The position numbers and the translations under genes were made by a program. From Phycisphaeraceae bacterium (GTDB lineage Bacteria; Planctomycetota; Phycisphaerae; Phycisphaerales; Phycisphaeraceae): 64,000 nt of DNA. Shown here piece by piece: positions 27,610 through 37,124 of this stretch. The stretch is taken from the NCBI GenBank assembly GCA_029260715.1, contig JAJDCS010000017.1, positions 62,001 to 126,000 of the forward strand. The letters run 5' to 3'. Numbering within the stretch: position 1 is the stretch's first letter; each line of letters opens with the position of its first letter. A model generated the notes under the pieces. It had not been told where the DNA came from. It saw only the letters and a list, made by a program, of their open reading frames with translations, and ran no database searches.

Positions 27610-27663
27610 ACGCCGGTTCACCGCCCTGGTTATCGCCCCCTCCGCAGTACTTCCCGCCCCGCC

Positions 27664-27702
27664 CGGCTCGCAAGATAAGCCTTATCAAGCCCCGGTTTTT
27701 TG
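27664..27702 (+). terminator. Possible terminator of nuoC
   Basis: Imperfect hairpin containing GATAAG-C-CTTATC with outer GGCT/AGCC pairing, then 'CCCGGTTTTTT'. It lies about 60 bases past the nuoC stop. The asymmetric bulge lowers confidence. Confidence 0.45.
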
Positions 27703-27756
27703 TCGATAAGCGGGTACAGGCACGCAGAGAAATATTTTTAACCAGGAGGCCCAGCC

Positions 27757-28113
27757 ATGCCACAAACCGCTTATAAGCCAGCGTCTAAGAACCGCCGCGC
27801 TGACGTCCGCTTGGCCAGCAATATGAAGATCAACGCCGCCGTGATGGATCAATACGATCAGCCCGTCCGGGTGCTCAGCGACGCACAGATCGTCAACGTC
27901 TCCGCAGGCGGGCTGATGATGAACTGCGACACCCCGTCAGCGCCTGGCGAACGCATGGTCGTCAACATGAACAACGGCAACACGTCGGCGGCGCGATCGG
28001 GCGGATTCGGCGTGGAAACACTGGACTGTTCGCCCTCGTCCGAACGTAAGCATTGGATCCGTTGCAGATTAGTCGAAGGGCACATCCCCGCGAGCCTGAT
28101 CTACAACTGGTAA
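27757..28113 (+). CDS. PilZ-domain protein
   Basis: 118 residues. The N-terminal 'NRRADVR' supplies the RxxxR and 'IVNVSAGGLMMNCD' the (D/N)xSxxG half of the c-di-GMP-binding PilZ signature, so it probably is a small c-di-GMP receptor; the first position is Asn rather than Asp. A strong AGGAGG lies eight bases before the ATG. What it controls is unknown; a GT2 synthase and flagellin are in the window but not adjacent. Confidence 0.75.
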   Translation: MPQTAYKPASKNRRADVRLASNMKINAAVMDQYDQPVRVLSDAQIVNVSAGGLMMNCDTPSAPGERMVVNMNNGNTSAARSGGFGVETLDCSPSSERKHWIRCRLVEGHIPASLIYNW

Positions 28114-28276
28114 CGCACGCCAAACAGCCCGCCCACAACCACGCCAACCCTTGCGGCACGCCGCCTCACATGGTATTACCGTGCGCCTGGGTCTCGCGAC
28201 TCACCCACAAGCCGCCATGTTTTAGGTAAGCTGCAAACACTTAAACGAGATTTCAGCTAAATCAAGGAAACACACC

Positions 28277-28660
28277 ATGGGCTTATCAATCCGTTCGGGT
28301 TACATCGTCGCGTGTTTCGCTTTGGCGTCGCTGATCCAGGGCTGCGAGAATCAGCCGTATGTCTACGACGACATGTCAGACGCGCCCGCCTCCGACCCCG
28401 ATTTTGACAGCCCCTCGGCCCAAGTCTACGGCGAGCAACCGCAGATCGCTCCCCAGCCCGCGCCCGCCGAGGCGCCACGCGCCATCCCCCGCACCGTGGA
28501 GATGCCCGTCAATACATACACCATCAAACGCGGCGACACCCTGTGGTCGATCGCCAAGCAAACCTACGGCAACGGCCAACGGTGGCGCGAGATCGTCAAC
28601 GCCAACCCGGGCCTCAACCCCGCCAAGCTCAGCGTGGGCCAAAAGATAGCGATTCCGTAA
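28277..28660 (+). CDS. LysM lipoprotein
   Basis: 127 residues. A signal peptide ending in 'SLIQGC' marks a lipoprotein; a Pro/Ala-rich acidic linker (about 30-75) leads to one C-terminal LysM domain ('NTYTIKRGDTLWSIAKQTYG ... PAKLSVGQKIAIP') for peptidoglycan binding. AAGGAA lies eight bases upstream of the ATG. Probably ties the envelope layer to the wall; no enzymatic domain is present. Confidence 0.88.
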   Translation: MGLSIRSGYIVACFALASLIQGCENQPYVYDDMSDAPASDPDFDSPSAQVYGEQPQIAPQPAPAEAPRAIPRTVEMPVNTYTIKRGDTLWSIAKQTYGNGQRWREIVNANPGLNPAKLSVGQKIAIP

Positions 28661-28774
28661 AAATGCTTTGCCATGGACAAGTGAATTAGTCAAGCCGCCG
28701 TCTCTCTGTCGACAGCTTGTCCTCGCAGGTATACACAACCCGGCTGTGCTAGCCGCACCCCCTGCCGGATCGGG

Positions 28775-28782
28775 CATAATAC
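28775..28782 (+). promoter_or_regulatory. -10 region of dnaB
   Basis: CATAAT/TAATAC overlapping hexamers end six to eight bases before the dnaB ATG, with no Shine-Dalgarno, again indicating a leaderless mRNA. Confidence 0.45.
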
Positions 28783-28788
28783 ACCCCT

Positions 28789-30189
28789 ATGACCACCGCC
28801 ACCGCTGGCCAACCCGCCCGCCCCGTCCAGGTCGACTTGGCCAAACTCTTCAACCAGAAGCTGCCCCAAGCCCTCGAGGCTGAGTGCGCACTGCTGGGGT
28901 CGATGATCCTCGACTGGCGCGTCATCGGCGAGGTCATCCAGATCATCGACTCGCCCCAAGACTTCTTCACCGCCAAGCACGGCAAGCTGTTCGGCGTCTT
29001 GGTGCAGATGTACGACCAGCACCAATCCCTGGACATGGTCCAACTCAAGCACCGGCTTGAAGACCTGGGGCAGTTGGAGCCGCTGGGCGGCGTGGAATAC
29101 CTCCTGGAACTGGCCGAGTCCGTCCCGTCGGCCAGCAGCGCCGGATACTACGCGCGCATCGTGCGTGACAAATCCATCCTCCGCAGGCTGATCGACGCGG
29201 CGGGGTACATCCTCCACGAAGCCTACAGCACCGCAGAGCCCGTGGCCTCGCTACTCGACGACGCCGAGCAGAAAATCTTTAACCTCGCCGAGGCGCGTAT
29301 CAACGAAGAGGCCACCGACCTCAAGACCCTGCTACAAGAAGCCTACGACCACCTCACCACACGCGAGAGCCACGAATTCTCCGGGCTACCCACGGGCTAC
29401 TTCGAGCTAGACGAGATGACCAACGGCTTGCAGAACGGCGAGATGATCATCGTCGCCGCCCGACCCAGCATGGGCAAAACCGCGCTAGCCATGAACATCG
29501 CCGAACACGTCGCCGCCGACAGCAAACAGCCCATCGCGTTTTTCAGCCTCGAAATGAGCCGCCAGCAACTCGCCCAACGCCTCATGTGCTCTCGCAGCGG
29601 CGTCGATTCGCAAAAAATACGCCAGCACCGGCTCAAAGAGCACGAGTACAGCCAGCTTGCGGTTGTGTGTGGCGAGCTGTCCGAAGCGCCGTTATTCATC
29701 GACGACACGCCCGGCTTGACGCTCCTGGCGTTGCGTGCCAAAGCGCGGCGTTTGGCTGCTCGACACGATATCAAAGCGGTCTTTATCGACTACCTGCAGC
29801 TGATGACCGCCCACAACACCGAATCTCGCCAGCAGGAAGTCGCCACCCTCTCGCGTGGGATCAAGGCCATGGCCAGGGAGCTGAACATCCCCGTCATCTG
29901 CCTAAGCCAGCTCAACCGCTCGTCCGAAGGCCGCGAGGGGCACCGCCCACGCATGAGCGACCTACGCGAATCGGGCGCCATCGAGCAAGACGCCGACGTG
30001 GTCACGCTCCTGCACCGCGAAGACTACTACCACCGCGGCGAAGAAGACTACCAACCGACCAACACCGCCGAGCTGATCGTCGCCAAGCAGCGCAACGGAC
30101 CCACCGGCACCGTCAAGCTGCAGTTCAACGGCCCGACCATGCGGTTTCACAATCTCTCCAAAACCCACTACGATTCCTCCACGTACTAG
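28789..30189 (+). CDS. dnaB: Replicative DNA helicase DnaB
   Basis: Hexameric 5'-3' helicase of the replication fork. 466 residues, normal length, no intein. N-terminal domain begins 'KLPQALEAECALLGSMI'; the RecA-like core has Walker A ARPSMGKTA, 'FSLEMSRQQLAQRL', Walker B 'VFIDYLQLM', 'CLSQLNRSSEGR', and 'MSDLRESGAIEQDADVV' with the arginine finger region further on. The gene begins without a Shine-Dalgarno. Confidence 0.97.
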   Translation: MTTATAGQPARPVQVDLAKLFNQKLPQALEAECALLGSMILDWRVIGEVIQIIDSPQDFFTAKHGKLFGVLVQMYDQHQSLDMVQLKHRLEDLGQLEPLGGVEYLLELAESVPSASSAGYYARIVRDKSILRRLIDAAGYILHEAYSTAEPVASLLDDAEQKIFNLAEARINEEATDLKTLLQEAYDHLTTRESHEFSGLPTGYFELDEMTNGLQNGEMIIVAARPSMGKTALAMNIAEHVAADSKQPIAFFSLEMSRQQLAQRLMCSRSGVDSQKIRQHRLKEHEYSQLAVVCGELSEAPLFIDDTPGLTLLALRAKARRLAARHDIKAVFIDYLQLMTAHNTESRQQEVATLSRGIKAMARELNIPVICLSQLNRSSEGREGHRPRMSDLRESGAIEQDADVVTLLHREDYYHRGEEDYQPTNTAELIVAKQRNGPTGTVKLQFNGPTMRFHNLSKTHYDSSTY

Positions 30190-30214
30190 CGGTTTCGATC
30201 TGGTGTAGGGCACC

Positions 30215-30244
30215 ACGACGAGCCGCGACCGTCAGGGAGCGGTC
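30215..30244 (+). repeat. Dispersed repeat B
   Basis: Copy containing 'gagccgcgaccgtcagggag' then 'cggtc', almost identical to that at 14439; sits in the dnaB/cysQ gap. Confidence 0.75.
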
Positions 30245-30329
30245 ATGAATTGAAACCGTATTACCGGATGATGAATCATCCGTCACTGTATACGCCCCCA
30301 CCTAAAGATTGAGATAGGGAGGACTCGCC

Positions 30330-31337
30330 TTGCCCCATGCACTAGAAAAAGAACTCGCCGCCGCCATCTCCGCCGTGCGCTGCGCCGCGAAGGTCTGCCG
30401 CGCCGTGGCCAAACAGCTTGTCACCGCACAGACGCTGGAGAAAAAAGACCGCAGCCCCGTCACCGTGGCGGACTACGCATCTCAAGCCGTTGTGTGCCAC
30501 CTGCTATCGAAGAGCCTGGGCGACCCACGGATCATGGCTGAGGAAGACTCCCAAACCCTGCGCCAAAACGACCAAGCCGCCATACGCCAAGCCGTGGTCG
30601 ACCACGCCGCCGCCGGGCTTGGCCAACAAGCCACCGAGCAGCAAGTGCTCGGCTGGATCGACCAAGGCGGCTACGGCAAATCGCAAGACACACCCCCACC
30701 GCCCGACGCCGCGTTCTGGACCCTCGACCCTATCGACGGCACCAAGGGGTTTTTGCGGGGTGAGCAATACGCCGTGGCCCTTGCGCTGATCGAGCAAGGC
30801 AAGCCCGTCCTGGGCGTGCTGGGCTGCCCCAACCTGACGGACAACAACACCGAGGGCATCCTGCTCACCGCGGCAGTCGGCCAAGGCACGCGCGTCATGT
30901 CCCTGTGGGACGACGCCAAGCCCGGCTGGCCGGCGCGCGTCACCACGGTGTCCGACCCGGCCAAGGCCAGGTTCTGCGAGTCCGTGGAATCGGGGCACTC
31001 CAGCCACAGCGACGCCGAACAGATCGCCCAACGCCTGGGCATCACCGCCGACTCGCTGCGAATGGACAGCCAAGCCAAATACGCCGCCGTCGCCATGGGC
31101 CACGCATCGATCTACCTGCGACTGCCCACCAGCAAGGACTACCAAGAGAACATCTGGGACCACGCCGCCGGTTCGATCGTCGTCACCGAAGCGGGCGGAC
31201 GCGTCACCGACACCAACGGCAAGCCCCTGGACTTCAGCCACGGGCGCACCCTCAAGACCAACCGCGGCATCGTCGCCACCAACGGCCCAATCCACGATCA
31301 CGTCGTCGACGCGGTCGGGCAAGTGTTGTCGGCCTAG
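30330..31337 (+). CDS. 3'(2'),5'-bisphosphate nucleotidase (CysQ/HAL2-like)
   Basis: 335 residues of the Li+-sensitive inositol-monophosphatase superfamily; probably hydrolyses PAP to AMP. 'KKDRSPVTVADYASQAVV', the metal triad in 'AEEDS' and 'LDPIDGTKGFLRGEQ', and the C-terminal 'IWDHAAGSIVVTEAGG' are those of HAL2/SAL1 enzymes. The start is TTG, with GGAGG eight bases upstream and no in-frame ATG nearby. Its TAG stop codon is formed at the edge of a MITE-like element. The sulfotransferase at 56550-57395 would produce its substrate, PAP. Confidence 0.92.
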   Translation: MPHALEKELAAAISAVRCAAKVCRAVAKQLVTAQTLEKKDRSPVTVADYASQAVVCHLLSKSLGDPRIMAEEDSQTLRQNDQAAIRQAVVDHAAAGLGQQATEQQVLGWIDQGGYGKSQDTPPPPDAAFWTLDPIDGTKGFLRGEQYAVALALIEQGKPVLGVLGCPNLTDNNTEGILLTAAVGQGTRVMSLWDDAKPGWPARVTTVSDPAKARFCESVESGHSSHSDAEQIAQRLGITADSLRMDSQAKYAAVAMGHASIYLRLPTSKDYQENIWDHAAGSIVVTEAGGRVTDTNGKPLDFSHGRTLKTNRGIVATNGPIHDHVVDAVGQVLSA

Positions 31338-31461
31338 AGCAAATAGTGTGATGAATCGCCATTCGCCGGGTGGCACGGCTTGCTTGCAAGCCGTGAAATG
31401 CGGCTCCGCCATGACAACTATCACCGAATAGGATGGCGGATAATGACCCCATTTGCTCTAG
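31334..31461 (+). mobile_element. 128-bp MITE-like palindromic element, copy 1
   Basis: Ends are CTAGAGCAAAT and ATTTGCTCTAG; about 31 bases at each end pair imperfectly, with CGCCAT conserved in both. The middle holds the hairpin CACGGCTTGC-TT-GCAAGCCGTG preceded by CGGGTGG. TA at both ends looks like a target duplication of IS630/mariner type. Nearly identical to the copy at 57392-57520. It has no coding capacity. Confidence 0.8.
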
Positions 31462-31530
31462 CGACAGCTATATCTATTAACGAGTGGGCGTGATTTTTCG
31501 GCTGCACACGCGGCGGGTGCGCCATCGCGT

Positions 31531-31989
31531 TTACGGCTGGCGCTTCGGCCGATCGTGACGCTTCCAATCCACCCGCGGCGCGTCGTCCCACATCATCTCA
31601 AGGTCGTAGTGGGCGCGGGTGGTGGGCTCAAAAAGGTGCACCACCGCGTCGACAAAGTCCAGCACGACCCAGGTGGTGTCTTCGTCCTGGTCCCGCCCGA
31701 ACCGTGACAAGCCCCTACCCTTGGCGAGCTTCTCCACGTCGTCCCCCAGCGACCGGATCTGCCGCTTCGAGGTGCCCGACCCGATCAAGATAAAATCGGT
31801 CACGTCGCTAAGCCCGCGCACGTCCAGCAGCAGCAAATCTTCGCAGTGCAGGTCTTTCAACAGGTTGGCCGCCTCGACGGCAAACGCCAGGGTCTGCTCG
31901 TGGTCGGTGCTGTTGCGTCTCTCCAGCCGTTCGGGGTCGGCAGGCGAAGTGTTGCGTGACAGCGGTAGGTGGTTGGTCTCGTCAGGCAT
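31531..31989 (-). CDS. rsfS: Ribosomal silencing factor RsfS
   Basis: Binds L14 and keeps the ribosomal subunits apart when nutrients are short. 152 residues from ATG 31989: a disordered ~30-residue leader, then the RsfS/Iojap domain 'LLLLDVRGLSDVTDFILIGSGTSKRQIRSLGDDVE' and 'WVVLDFVDAVVHLFEPTTRAHYDLEMMW'. A GTG at 32031 is an alternative start; neither has a clear Shine-Dalgarno. Last of the rpsU-hppA-rsfS group. Confidence 0.93.
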   Translation of the reverse strand: MPDETNHLPLSRNTSPADPERLERRNSTDHEQTLAFAVEAANLLKDLHCEDLLLLDVRGLSDVTDFILIGSGTSKRQIRSLGDDVEKLAKGRGLSRFGRDQDEDTTWVVLDFVDAVVHLFEPTTRAHYDLEMMWDDAPRVDWKRHDRPKRQP

Positions 31990-32084
31990 CTTTAGGGCTG
32001 AAGTTTGTACGTTCCACTCCCGAACCCGCACGGATTAAACCCGTTGGATCGACCACGCCACACCAGGCAACACCGCTGCGTCAT

Positions 32085-34718
32085 TTAGCTTAGGCCCAGC
32101 CACGCCCCGATCATGGGCGAAAACTTCACGATCAGACCCGCAAAGACGACCGACACCACGCTGATCAGTTTGATCAAGATATTCAGGCTCGGCCCCGACG
32201 TGTCCTTGAACGGGTCGCCGACCGTGTCGCCGACGACGGTGGCCTTGTGGTTGTCGGACCCCTTGCCCCCGAGTTGGCCGGTCTCGATGTACTTCTTGGC
32301 GTTGTCCCACGCGCCGCCGGCATTAGCCATGAAGATCGCCACCGCGAACCCGCACACCAACGCCCCCACGAGCATCCCCATCACACCCGGCACACCCAGG
32401 ATCAGCCCGATGACGATCGGCACGACCACCGCCATGATCGACGGGACGATCATTTCATGTTGCGCGCCGCTGGTGGAGATCGCCACGCAGTTCGCGTAAT
32501 CCGGGTAACGCTTGCCGTCCACCTCGACCTCATACGGCCACTTGAGCGGGTCGGCGATGTCCGCGTCGCTCAGACCGTTTTTCTTGAACCCGGTACGCAT
32601 GATCTCGAACTGCCTGCGGCACTCGCGCATCATCGCGTAAGCCGCCCGGCCTACCGCGTTCATCGTCATCGCGCAGAACACAAACACGAGCATCACCCCG
32701 ATAAACAGCCCGCACAGCACGCGCGGGTTTAAGAGCGTCACGTTGTAGTAGCTGAGGATCTGCGGCAGCGTGGCGGTGGCGGCGGGGACAATCTCAAAAT
32801 CACGCGTGACACCGCCGCTGGTGACCGAAGCGCTGAGCAGGTCCTCGTGCTCGTGGGGCACAACGCCCAGCATGGCGCTGGTGTCACCCAACGCGTCGAT
32901 AATCTGCTTGCGCCCGCGGGCGGCGAGCATCAGCCCCGCCGTCTTGTCGTCACCCATCCCCCACACAAACAAGCCGCCGCCAAGGTGCACGGGCACTGCC
33001 CGGTCGCCCACCGCCTGGGGGCCTGCCTTGGCCGCGGCCAATACCGTCTGATCGCTCAGCGCGCCCGTTTGCTGTTGGACGCTGCTCTGCACGGTGATCA
33101 CATAAGCGGCGAGCAACGCCAACGCCGTCAGCGCCGCCGACCCGATGGCAAAGCCCTTGCCCGTGGCGGCGGTGGTGTTGCCCAAGCTGTCTAGCATGTC
33201 CGTGCGCTCGCGCACAAACGCGGGCTGGTGGGTCATCTCGGCGTTGCCGCCCGCGTTGTCGGCGATGGGGCCGTAGGCGTCCGTCGCCAGCGTCACCGCC
33301 AGGGTTGAGAGCATGCCCACCGCCGCGACACTCACGCCGAACACACCAAGCAAGAATGTCTCGTTGCCGCCCGCGGCAATAAACGCGACCATAATCGCCG
33401 AGACGATGACCAGCAGCGGTATCCATGTAGAGATCATGCCCTCGGCGATGCCGGCGATGATCACGGTGGCCGGGCCGGTCTCGGCTTGCTGGGCGATGCG
33501 CTGCGTGGGCTTGTGCTCGTAGCTGGTGTACAGCTCCGTACCCCACGCGATGATCAACCCCGCCAGCAGCCCGGCCACAATGGCGATCCACAGCCCCAGC
33601 CACGAAATCTCGGGGAGGCTCCCCAATAGCCAGTACAGCAGACCCGCCGACCCCGCGACAATCAACGCCGATGAGATCCACACACCCGCGTGCAGGCTCT
33701 TGAGCAACTGGGCCATGGTCGCGCCCTCTTTGGTACGCACCATGAAGATGCCCACAATAGCGAACAAGATGCCAAGCCCCGCCAGCGCCGGGGGCGTGAT
33801 GACAAGCTTCACCGCTTCGGCGGTGGGCAGACCCAGCCGGTACGCCGCCGCCGCGGCCAGCGCCATCGAAGCCAGAATCGACCCGTAGTAAGACTCGTAA
33901 AGGTCCGCGCCCATGCCCGCCACGTCGCCCACGTTGTCGCCAACGTTGTCGGCGATGGTCGCGGGGTTGCGTGCGTCGTCTTCGGGGATGCCCGCCTCGA
34001 CCTTGCCCACCAGGTCCGCCCCCACGTCGGCTGCCTTGGTGTAGATCCCGCCGCCCACACGCGCGAACAGCGCTTGGAGCGACGCGCCCATGGCGAAGCT
34101 CAGCGTCACCGTGGTGACCGAGATCAACTCGCCCGCCTCAAACACTTGTGTCAGCACATAGAACCAAACGCTCACGTCCAACAACGCGAACCCCGTCACG
34201 CACAGCCCCATCACCGCCCCGGCGCGGAACGCCACGCGTAGACCGTCGTTGAGTGACTGCTTGGCCGCCGCCGTCGTCCGGGCCGACGCGTTCGTGGCTG
34301 TCTTCATGCCAAAGTAACCGCAAAGCCCAGACAAGAACCCCGCGACCAACACCCCCAAAGGCGACAGCTTGGGCTGAAGCCCCAACATGCCGATCCCCAC
34401 CAGCACACCCGCCAAACCCAAGAACACCACCAGCACCACGCGGCGCTGGCTGGCCAAGTACGCGTACGCGCCCTCACGCACCGCTTGGGCGATGCGGATC
34501 ATCTCCGGCTCGCCCTCGGGGTTCTTCATCAAGCTCTTGTAAAAAATGAATGCGAACAGCAGGGCCAGCACCGCCCCCACTGGCGCCAGGTAAAACGCCG
34601 GGGGCAACGCGCCCTTCAAGCCCTCGCCGCCAGACTGTGCCAAGGCGGCGTTGCCAGCCATGCCCAGCACACAAACCGCCAACCAGAACCAAGCCGTTAC
34701 ATTCGTCCTTAACCGCAT
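32085..34718 (-). CDS. hppA: K+-dependent membrane-bound pyrophosphatase with an unusual inserted domain
   Basis: Couples PPi hydrolysis to Na+ or H+ pumping. Numbered from the ATG at 34739, the chain is 884 residues; the likely start is ATG 34718, giving a signal-like N-terminus ('[19 protein letters not shown]'). Catalytic motifs are '[20 protein letters not shown]' (264-283) and '[16 protein letters not shown]' (835-850). '[16 protein letters not shown]' has Ala and Gly at the positions that are Lys and Thr in K+-independent enzymes, so it should need K+. Residues about 551-665 form an extra hydrophilic segment absent from typical family members of ~650-800 residues. Upstream of rsfS. Confidence 0.95.
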   Translation of the reverse strand: MRLRTNVTAWFWLAVCVLGMAGNAALAQSGGEGLKGALPPAFYLAPVGAVLALLFAFIFYKSLMKNPEGEPEMIRIAQAVREGAYAYLASQRRVVLVVFLGLAGVLVGIGMLGLQPKLSPLGVLVAGFLSGLCGYFGMKTATNASARTTAAAKQSLNDGLRVAFRAGAVMGLCVTGFALLDVSVWFYVLTQVFEAGELISVTTVTLSFAMGASLQALFARVGGGIYTKAADVGADLVGKVEAGIPEDDARNPATIADNVGDNVGDVAGMGADLYESYYGSILASMALAAAAAYRLGLPTAEAVKLVITPPALAGLGILFAIVGIFMVRTKEGATMAQLLKSLHAGVWISSALIVAGSAGLLYWLLGSLPEISWLGLWIAIVAGLLAGLIIAWGTELYTSYEHKPTQRIAQQAETGPATVIIAGIAEGMISTWIPLLVIVSAIMVAFIAAGGNETFLLGVFGVSVAAVGMLSTLAVTLATDAYGPIADNAGGNAEMTHQPAFVRERTDMLDSLGNTTAATGKGFAIGSAALTALALLAAYVITVQSSVQQQTGALSDQTVLAAAKAGPQAVGDRAVPVHLGGGLFVWGMGDDKTAGLMLAARGRKQIIDALGDTSAMLGVVPHEHEDLLSASVTSGGVTRDFEIVPAATATLPQILSYYNVTLLNPRVLCGLFIGVMLVFVFCAMTMNAVGRAAYAMMRECRRQFEIMRTGFKKNGLSDADIADPLKWPYEVEVDGKRYPDYANCVAISTSGAQHEMIVPSIMAVVVPIVIGLILGVPGVMGMLVGALVCGFAVAIFMANAGGAWDNAKKYIETGQLGGKGSDNHKATVVGDTVGDPFKDTSGPSLNILIKLISVVSVVFAGLIVKFSPMIGAWLGLS

Positions 34719-34973
34719 TGTTTTGTCTCCGTGATGCATAACCAGCTACAGCGTAACAACAACCAATCCACGCTGCCATGTCCGACGGCAGCCGTGACCG
34801 GGGATACTACACGATCAAGATAGAAAATAATAACACTAGGAGAAAGCGGGTAGGCTTAGCCTCGGCCACACCCGTGCCGCCCAAGCGGGTAATTGAGACA
34901 TGGGATACACGCCTGACTTGCGCCGACGATGCGTATAGGCGTTGCGTGCGTATCTGACGGTAAGAGTCAGCCC

Positions 34974-35207
34974 TCACCTGGAGGAGGGTGGGCGACGCGG
35001 CACGAACTTGCCCTGGGCCATGAGCTGAAGCTGTTGGCGACGCTTGACCGACTTGCGAGCCGACCGCTGCTTCTTCTCGCTGGGCTTCTCGTAGTAGGCC
35101 CTGCGCTTGATATCCTTGGTCAGCCCCTCTTTTTCGCAAAGCTTCTTGAACCGCCGCAACACCTGCTCGACGGACTCACCACCGCGTGCTTTGATCCGGA
35201 TCGCCAT
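34974..35207 (-). CDS. rpsU: 30S ribosomal protein S21
   Basis: 77 residues, small subunit protein near the anti-Shine-Dalgarno end of 16S rRNA. 'ESVEQVLRRFKKLCEKEGLTKDIKRRAYYEKPSEKK' is the S21 core, followed by a basic tail. AGAGGAGA lies five bases before the ATG, one of the best ribosome-binding sites in the window, in contrast to the many genes without one. Confidence 0.96.
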   Translation of the reverse strand: MAIRIKARGGESVEQVLRRFKKLCEKEGLTKDIKRRAYYEKPSEKKQRSARKSVKRRQQLQLMAQGKFVPRRPPSSR

Positions 35208-35460
35208 CGAATCTCCTCTTGAACAAAAAAACCAGTCGATTCAGCCGAGTCCATAATTGTGACAGATCGCCGCCAAGCTTGCAACTCACGCCACCACCCG
35301 TCCCGGACGCCCCGCCGGACAGAAAAACGGTGCCACGCCTCATAACAACCCCCGCGACTATGATCAGCCGCCGCCGGGCTTGTGGCGGACACGCCCCTTC
35401 GCATTAAAATAGCCGAATCTATAGACTTGGACTCAAAAGCACGATCACGCACGAAAACCC

Positions 35461-36597
35461 ATGAATATCGTCAAAATCCAACCCAATACCCCCGGCCTTC
35501 ACCAGGAAGCGGCCGATCAAGCACGCAAGGCGTTTGAGTCAGGCGGGTTGGTGGTCTTCCCCACCGAGACGGTTTACGGGATCGGCGCCTCCGCCGCCAG
35601 CCCAGCCGGGGTGCGGGCGTTGCAGGTGTTCAAGCAACGCCAACACCCGTTTACCGTCCACCTGCCCAGCCCCGCGGCCGCAGAACCGCTGGCGGACCTA
35701 TCACACCCGCTGGTCCAGCGGCTGGTGCGTAAGGCCTTCCCCGGGCCGGTCACGCTCTTGGTCGATGTCGCCCCCTCCGAAGCCGAAGCCCGCGTCAAGG
35801 CGATGGGCCTGCCCGCCGATGCGGTCGCGTGGCTCTACCACGACGGCTCGGTGGGGCTGCGCTGCCCCGATATGCGGATCGCTCAAGACGTCCTCGGGTC
35901 GATCGACGCGCCGGTGATCGCCAGCAGCGCCAACCCCAAGGGCCACCCGCCCCCCTACGAGGGCGACCAAGCCATCGAGGCGGTCGGCCAAACGCCCGCG
36001 CTGGCCATCGACGCGGGGCGGTGCCGGTTTGCCATGCCTTCGACCATTGTGCGGGTCCGGAACACCGATGCCGGCCCGGAAATCACCGTGGAACGCGACG
36101 GCGTCTACAGCGAGCGTGTGATCCAGAGGCTGCTCCAGTGCACCGTCCTGTTCGTCTGCAGCGGCAACACCTGCCGCTCGCCTATGGCAGCGGGGATCGC
36201 TAGAAAAATCCTCGCCCAGCAACACGGCGTCAGCCCCGACCGCCTGGAAGAGGCGGGGTTCAGCGTGCGGTCGGCGGGCGTGTTCGCCTCGGCGGGCGCA
36301 CCGGCCACCGCCGAAGCGGTCGACCAGATGCATACAATGGGTATCGACATCACCCGGCACCGCTCCCAGCCGCTCACGCCGCAGTTGATCCATGAGGCCG
36401 ATGTGCTCTACTGTATGACACACGCACACCAAGACGCCGTGGCGTACATGGCGCCCTGGGCAACCGATAAAGCGTTACCGCTGGCACCCAACGGCGAGGT
36501 GGAAGACCCGATCGGCTCCGGGCCTGACGGGTACGAAAGGTGTGCCAAGTTGATCCACCGCCTGCTCGAAGCACGGCTAAAGGAGCTACCGATATGA
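35461..36597 (+). CDS. Fusion of Sua5/YrdC threonylcarbamoyl-AMP synthase and a low-molecular-weight (arginine-type) protein phosphatase
   Basis: 378 residues. Residues 1-220 form a YrdC/Sua5 domain (VVFPTETVYGIG, the KQR of 'FKQRQHPF', 'SSANPKG', 'PSTIVRV') for the t6A tRNA modification. Residues 228-375 are a LMW phosphatase with C233-S-G-N-T237-C-R239-S and the acid in 'VEDPIGSG' (Asp349). Thr237 is at the position that gives Bacillus YwlE phospho-arginine preference. The ATGA overlap with rpiB reproduces the Bacillus ywlC-ywlE-ywlF order in fused form. No sign of a frameshift artefact: the linker is in frame. Confidence 0.92.
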   Translation: MNIVKIQPNTPGLHQEAADQARKAFESGGLVVFPTETVYGIGASAASPAGVRALQVFKQRQHPFTVHLPSPAAAEPLADLSHPLVQRLVRKAFPGPVTLLVDVAPSEAEARVKAMGLPADAVAWLYHDGSVGLRCPDMRIAQDVLGSIDAPVIASSANPKGHPPPYEGDQAIEAVGQTPALAIDAGRCRFAMPSTIVRVRNTDAGPEITVERDGVYSERVIQRLLQCTVLFVCSGNTCRSPMAAGIARKILAQQHGVSPDRLEEAGFSVRSAGVFASAGAPATAEAVDQMHTMGIDITRHRSQPLTPQLIHEADVLYCMTHAHQDAVAYMAPWATDKALPLAPNGEVEDPIGSGPDGYERCAKLIHRLLEARLKELPI

Positions 36598-37076
36598 AAA
36601 TCGCCATCGCCGCCGACCACCGCGGCACAGAGGTGTGTGAACAGCTCCAGCAGTGGCTGCGGCAGGAAGGGTACGAGGTCGTTGAAATGGAGACCTGCCA
36701 GGGCAAAGCCTGCGACTACCCAGACTACGCCTACCCCGTCGCCACCGCTGTCGCGCAGGGCCAGATCGAGCGGGGCATCTTGATCTGCGGCACGGGGATC
36801 GGCATGTCCATCTCAGCCAACAAGGTCAAGGGCGTGCGCGCCGCACTGGTCCACGACGAGATCGGCGCCGACTTAAGCCGCAGGCACAACGACGCCAACA
36901 TCCTCTGCCTCTCGGCGGACATGCTCGGCCAACGGATCATCAACCGGATCGTGGAAACCTGGCTGTCCACGGCGTTCGAGGGCGGACGCCACGCGAGGCG
37001 TGTCAGTAAAATCCACGCCATCGAACAGGGCATGTCGCCCAACACAGTCACGGACGCGCCGGCGGCCAAGGACTAA
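36594..37076 (+). CDS. rpiB: Ribose-5-phosphate isomerase B
   Basis: Interconverts ribulose 5-phosphate and ribose 5-phosphate. 160 residues: 'MKIAIAADHRGTEV', the active-site cysteine segment 'GILICGTGIGMSISANKVKGVRAALVHDE', and 'RRHNDANILCLSADMLG'. Its ATG overlaps the stop of the Sua5/phosphatase gene (ATGA). The frame runs upstream to 36540 but the overlap and the family start both support 36594. Confidence 0.95.
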   Translation: MKIAIAADHRGTEVCEQLQQWLRQEGYEVVEMETCQGKACDYPDYAYPVATAVAQGQIERGILICGTGIGMSISANKVKGVRAALVHDEIGADLSRRHNDANILCLSADMLGQRIINRIVETWLSTAFEGGRHARRVSKIHAIEQGMSPNTVTDAPAAKD

Positions 37077-37124
37077 CGCCGGCGGCATCAACCCTACAGC
37101 CAAGGCGTAAAGGAACCACAACCC

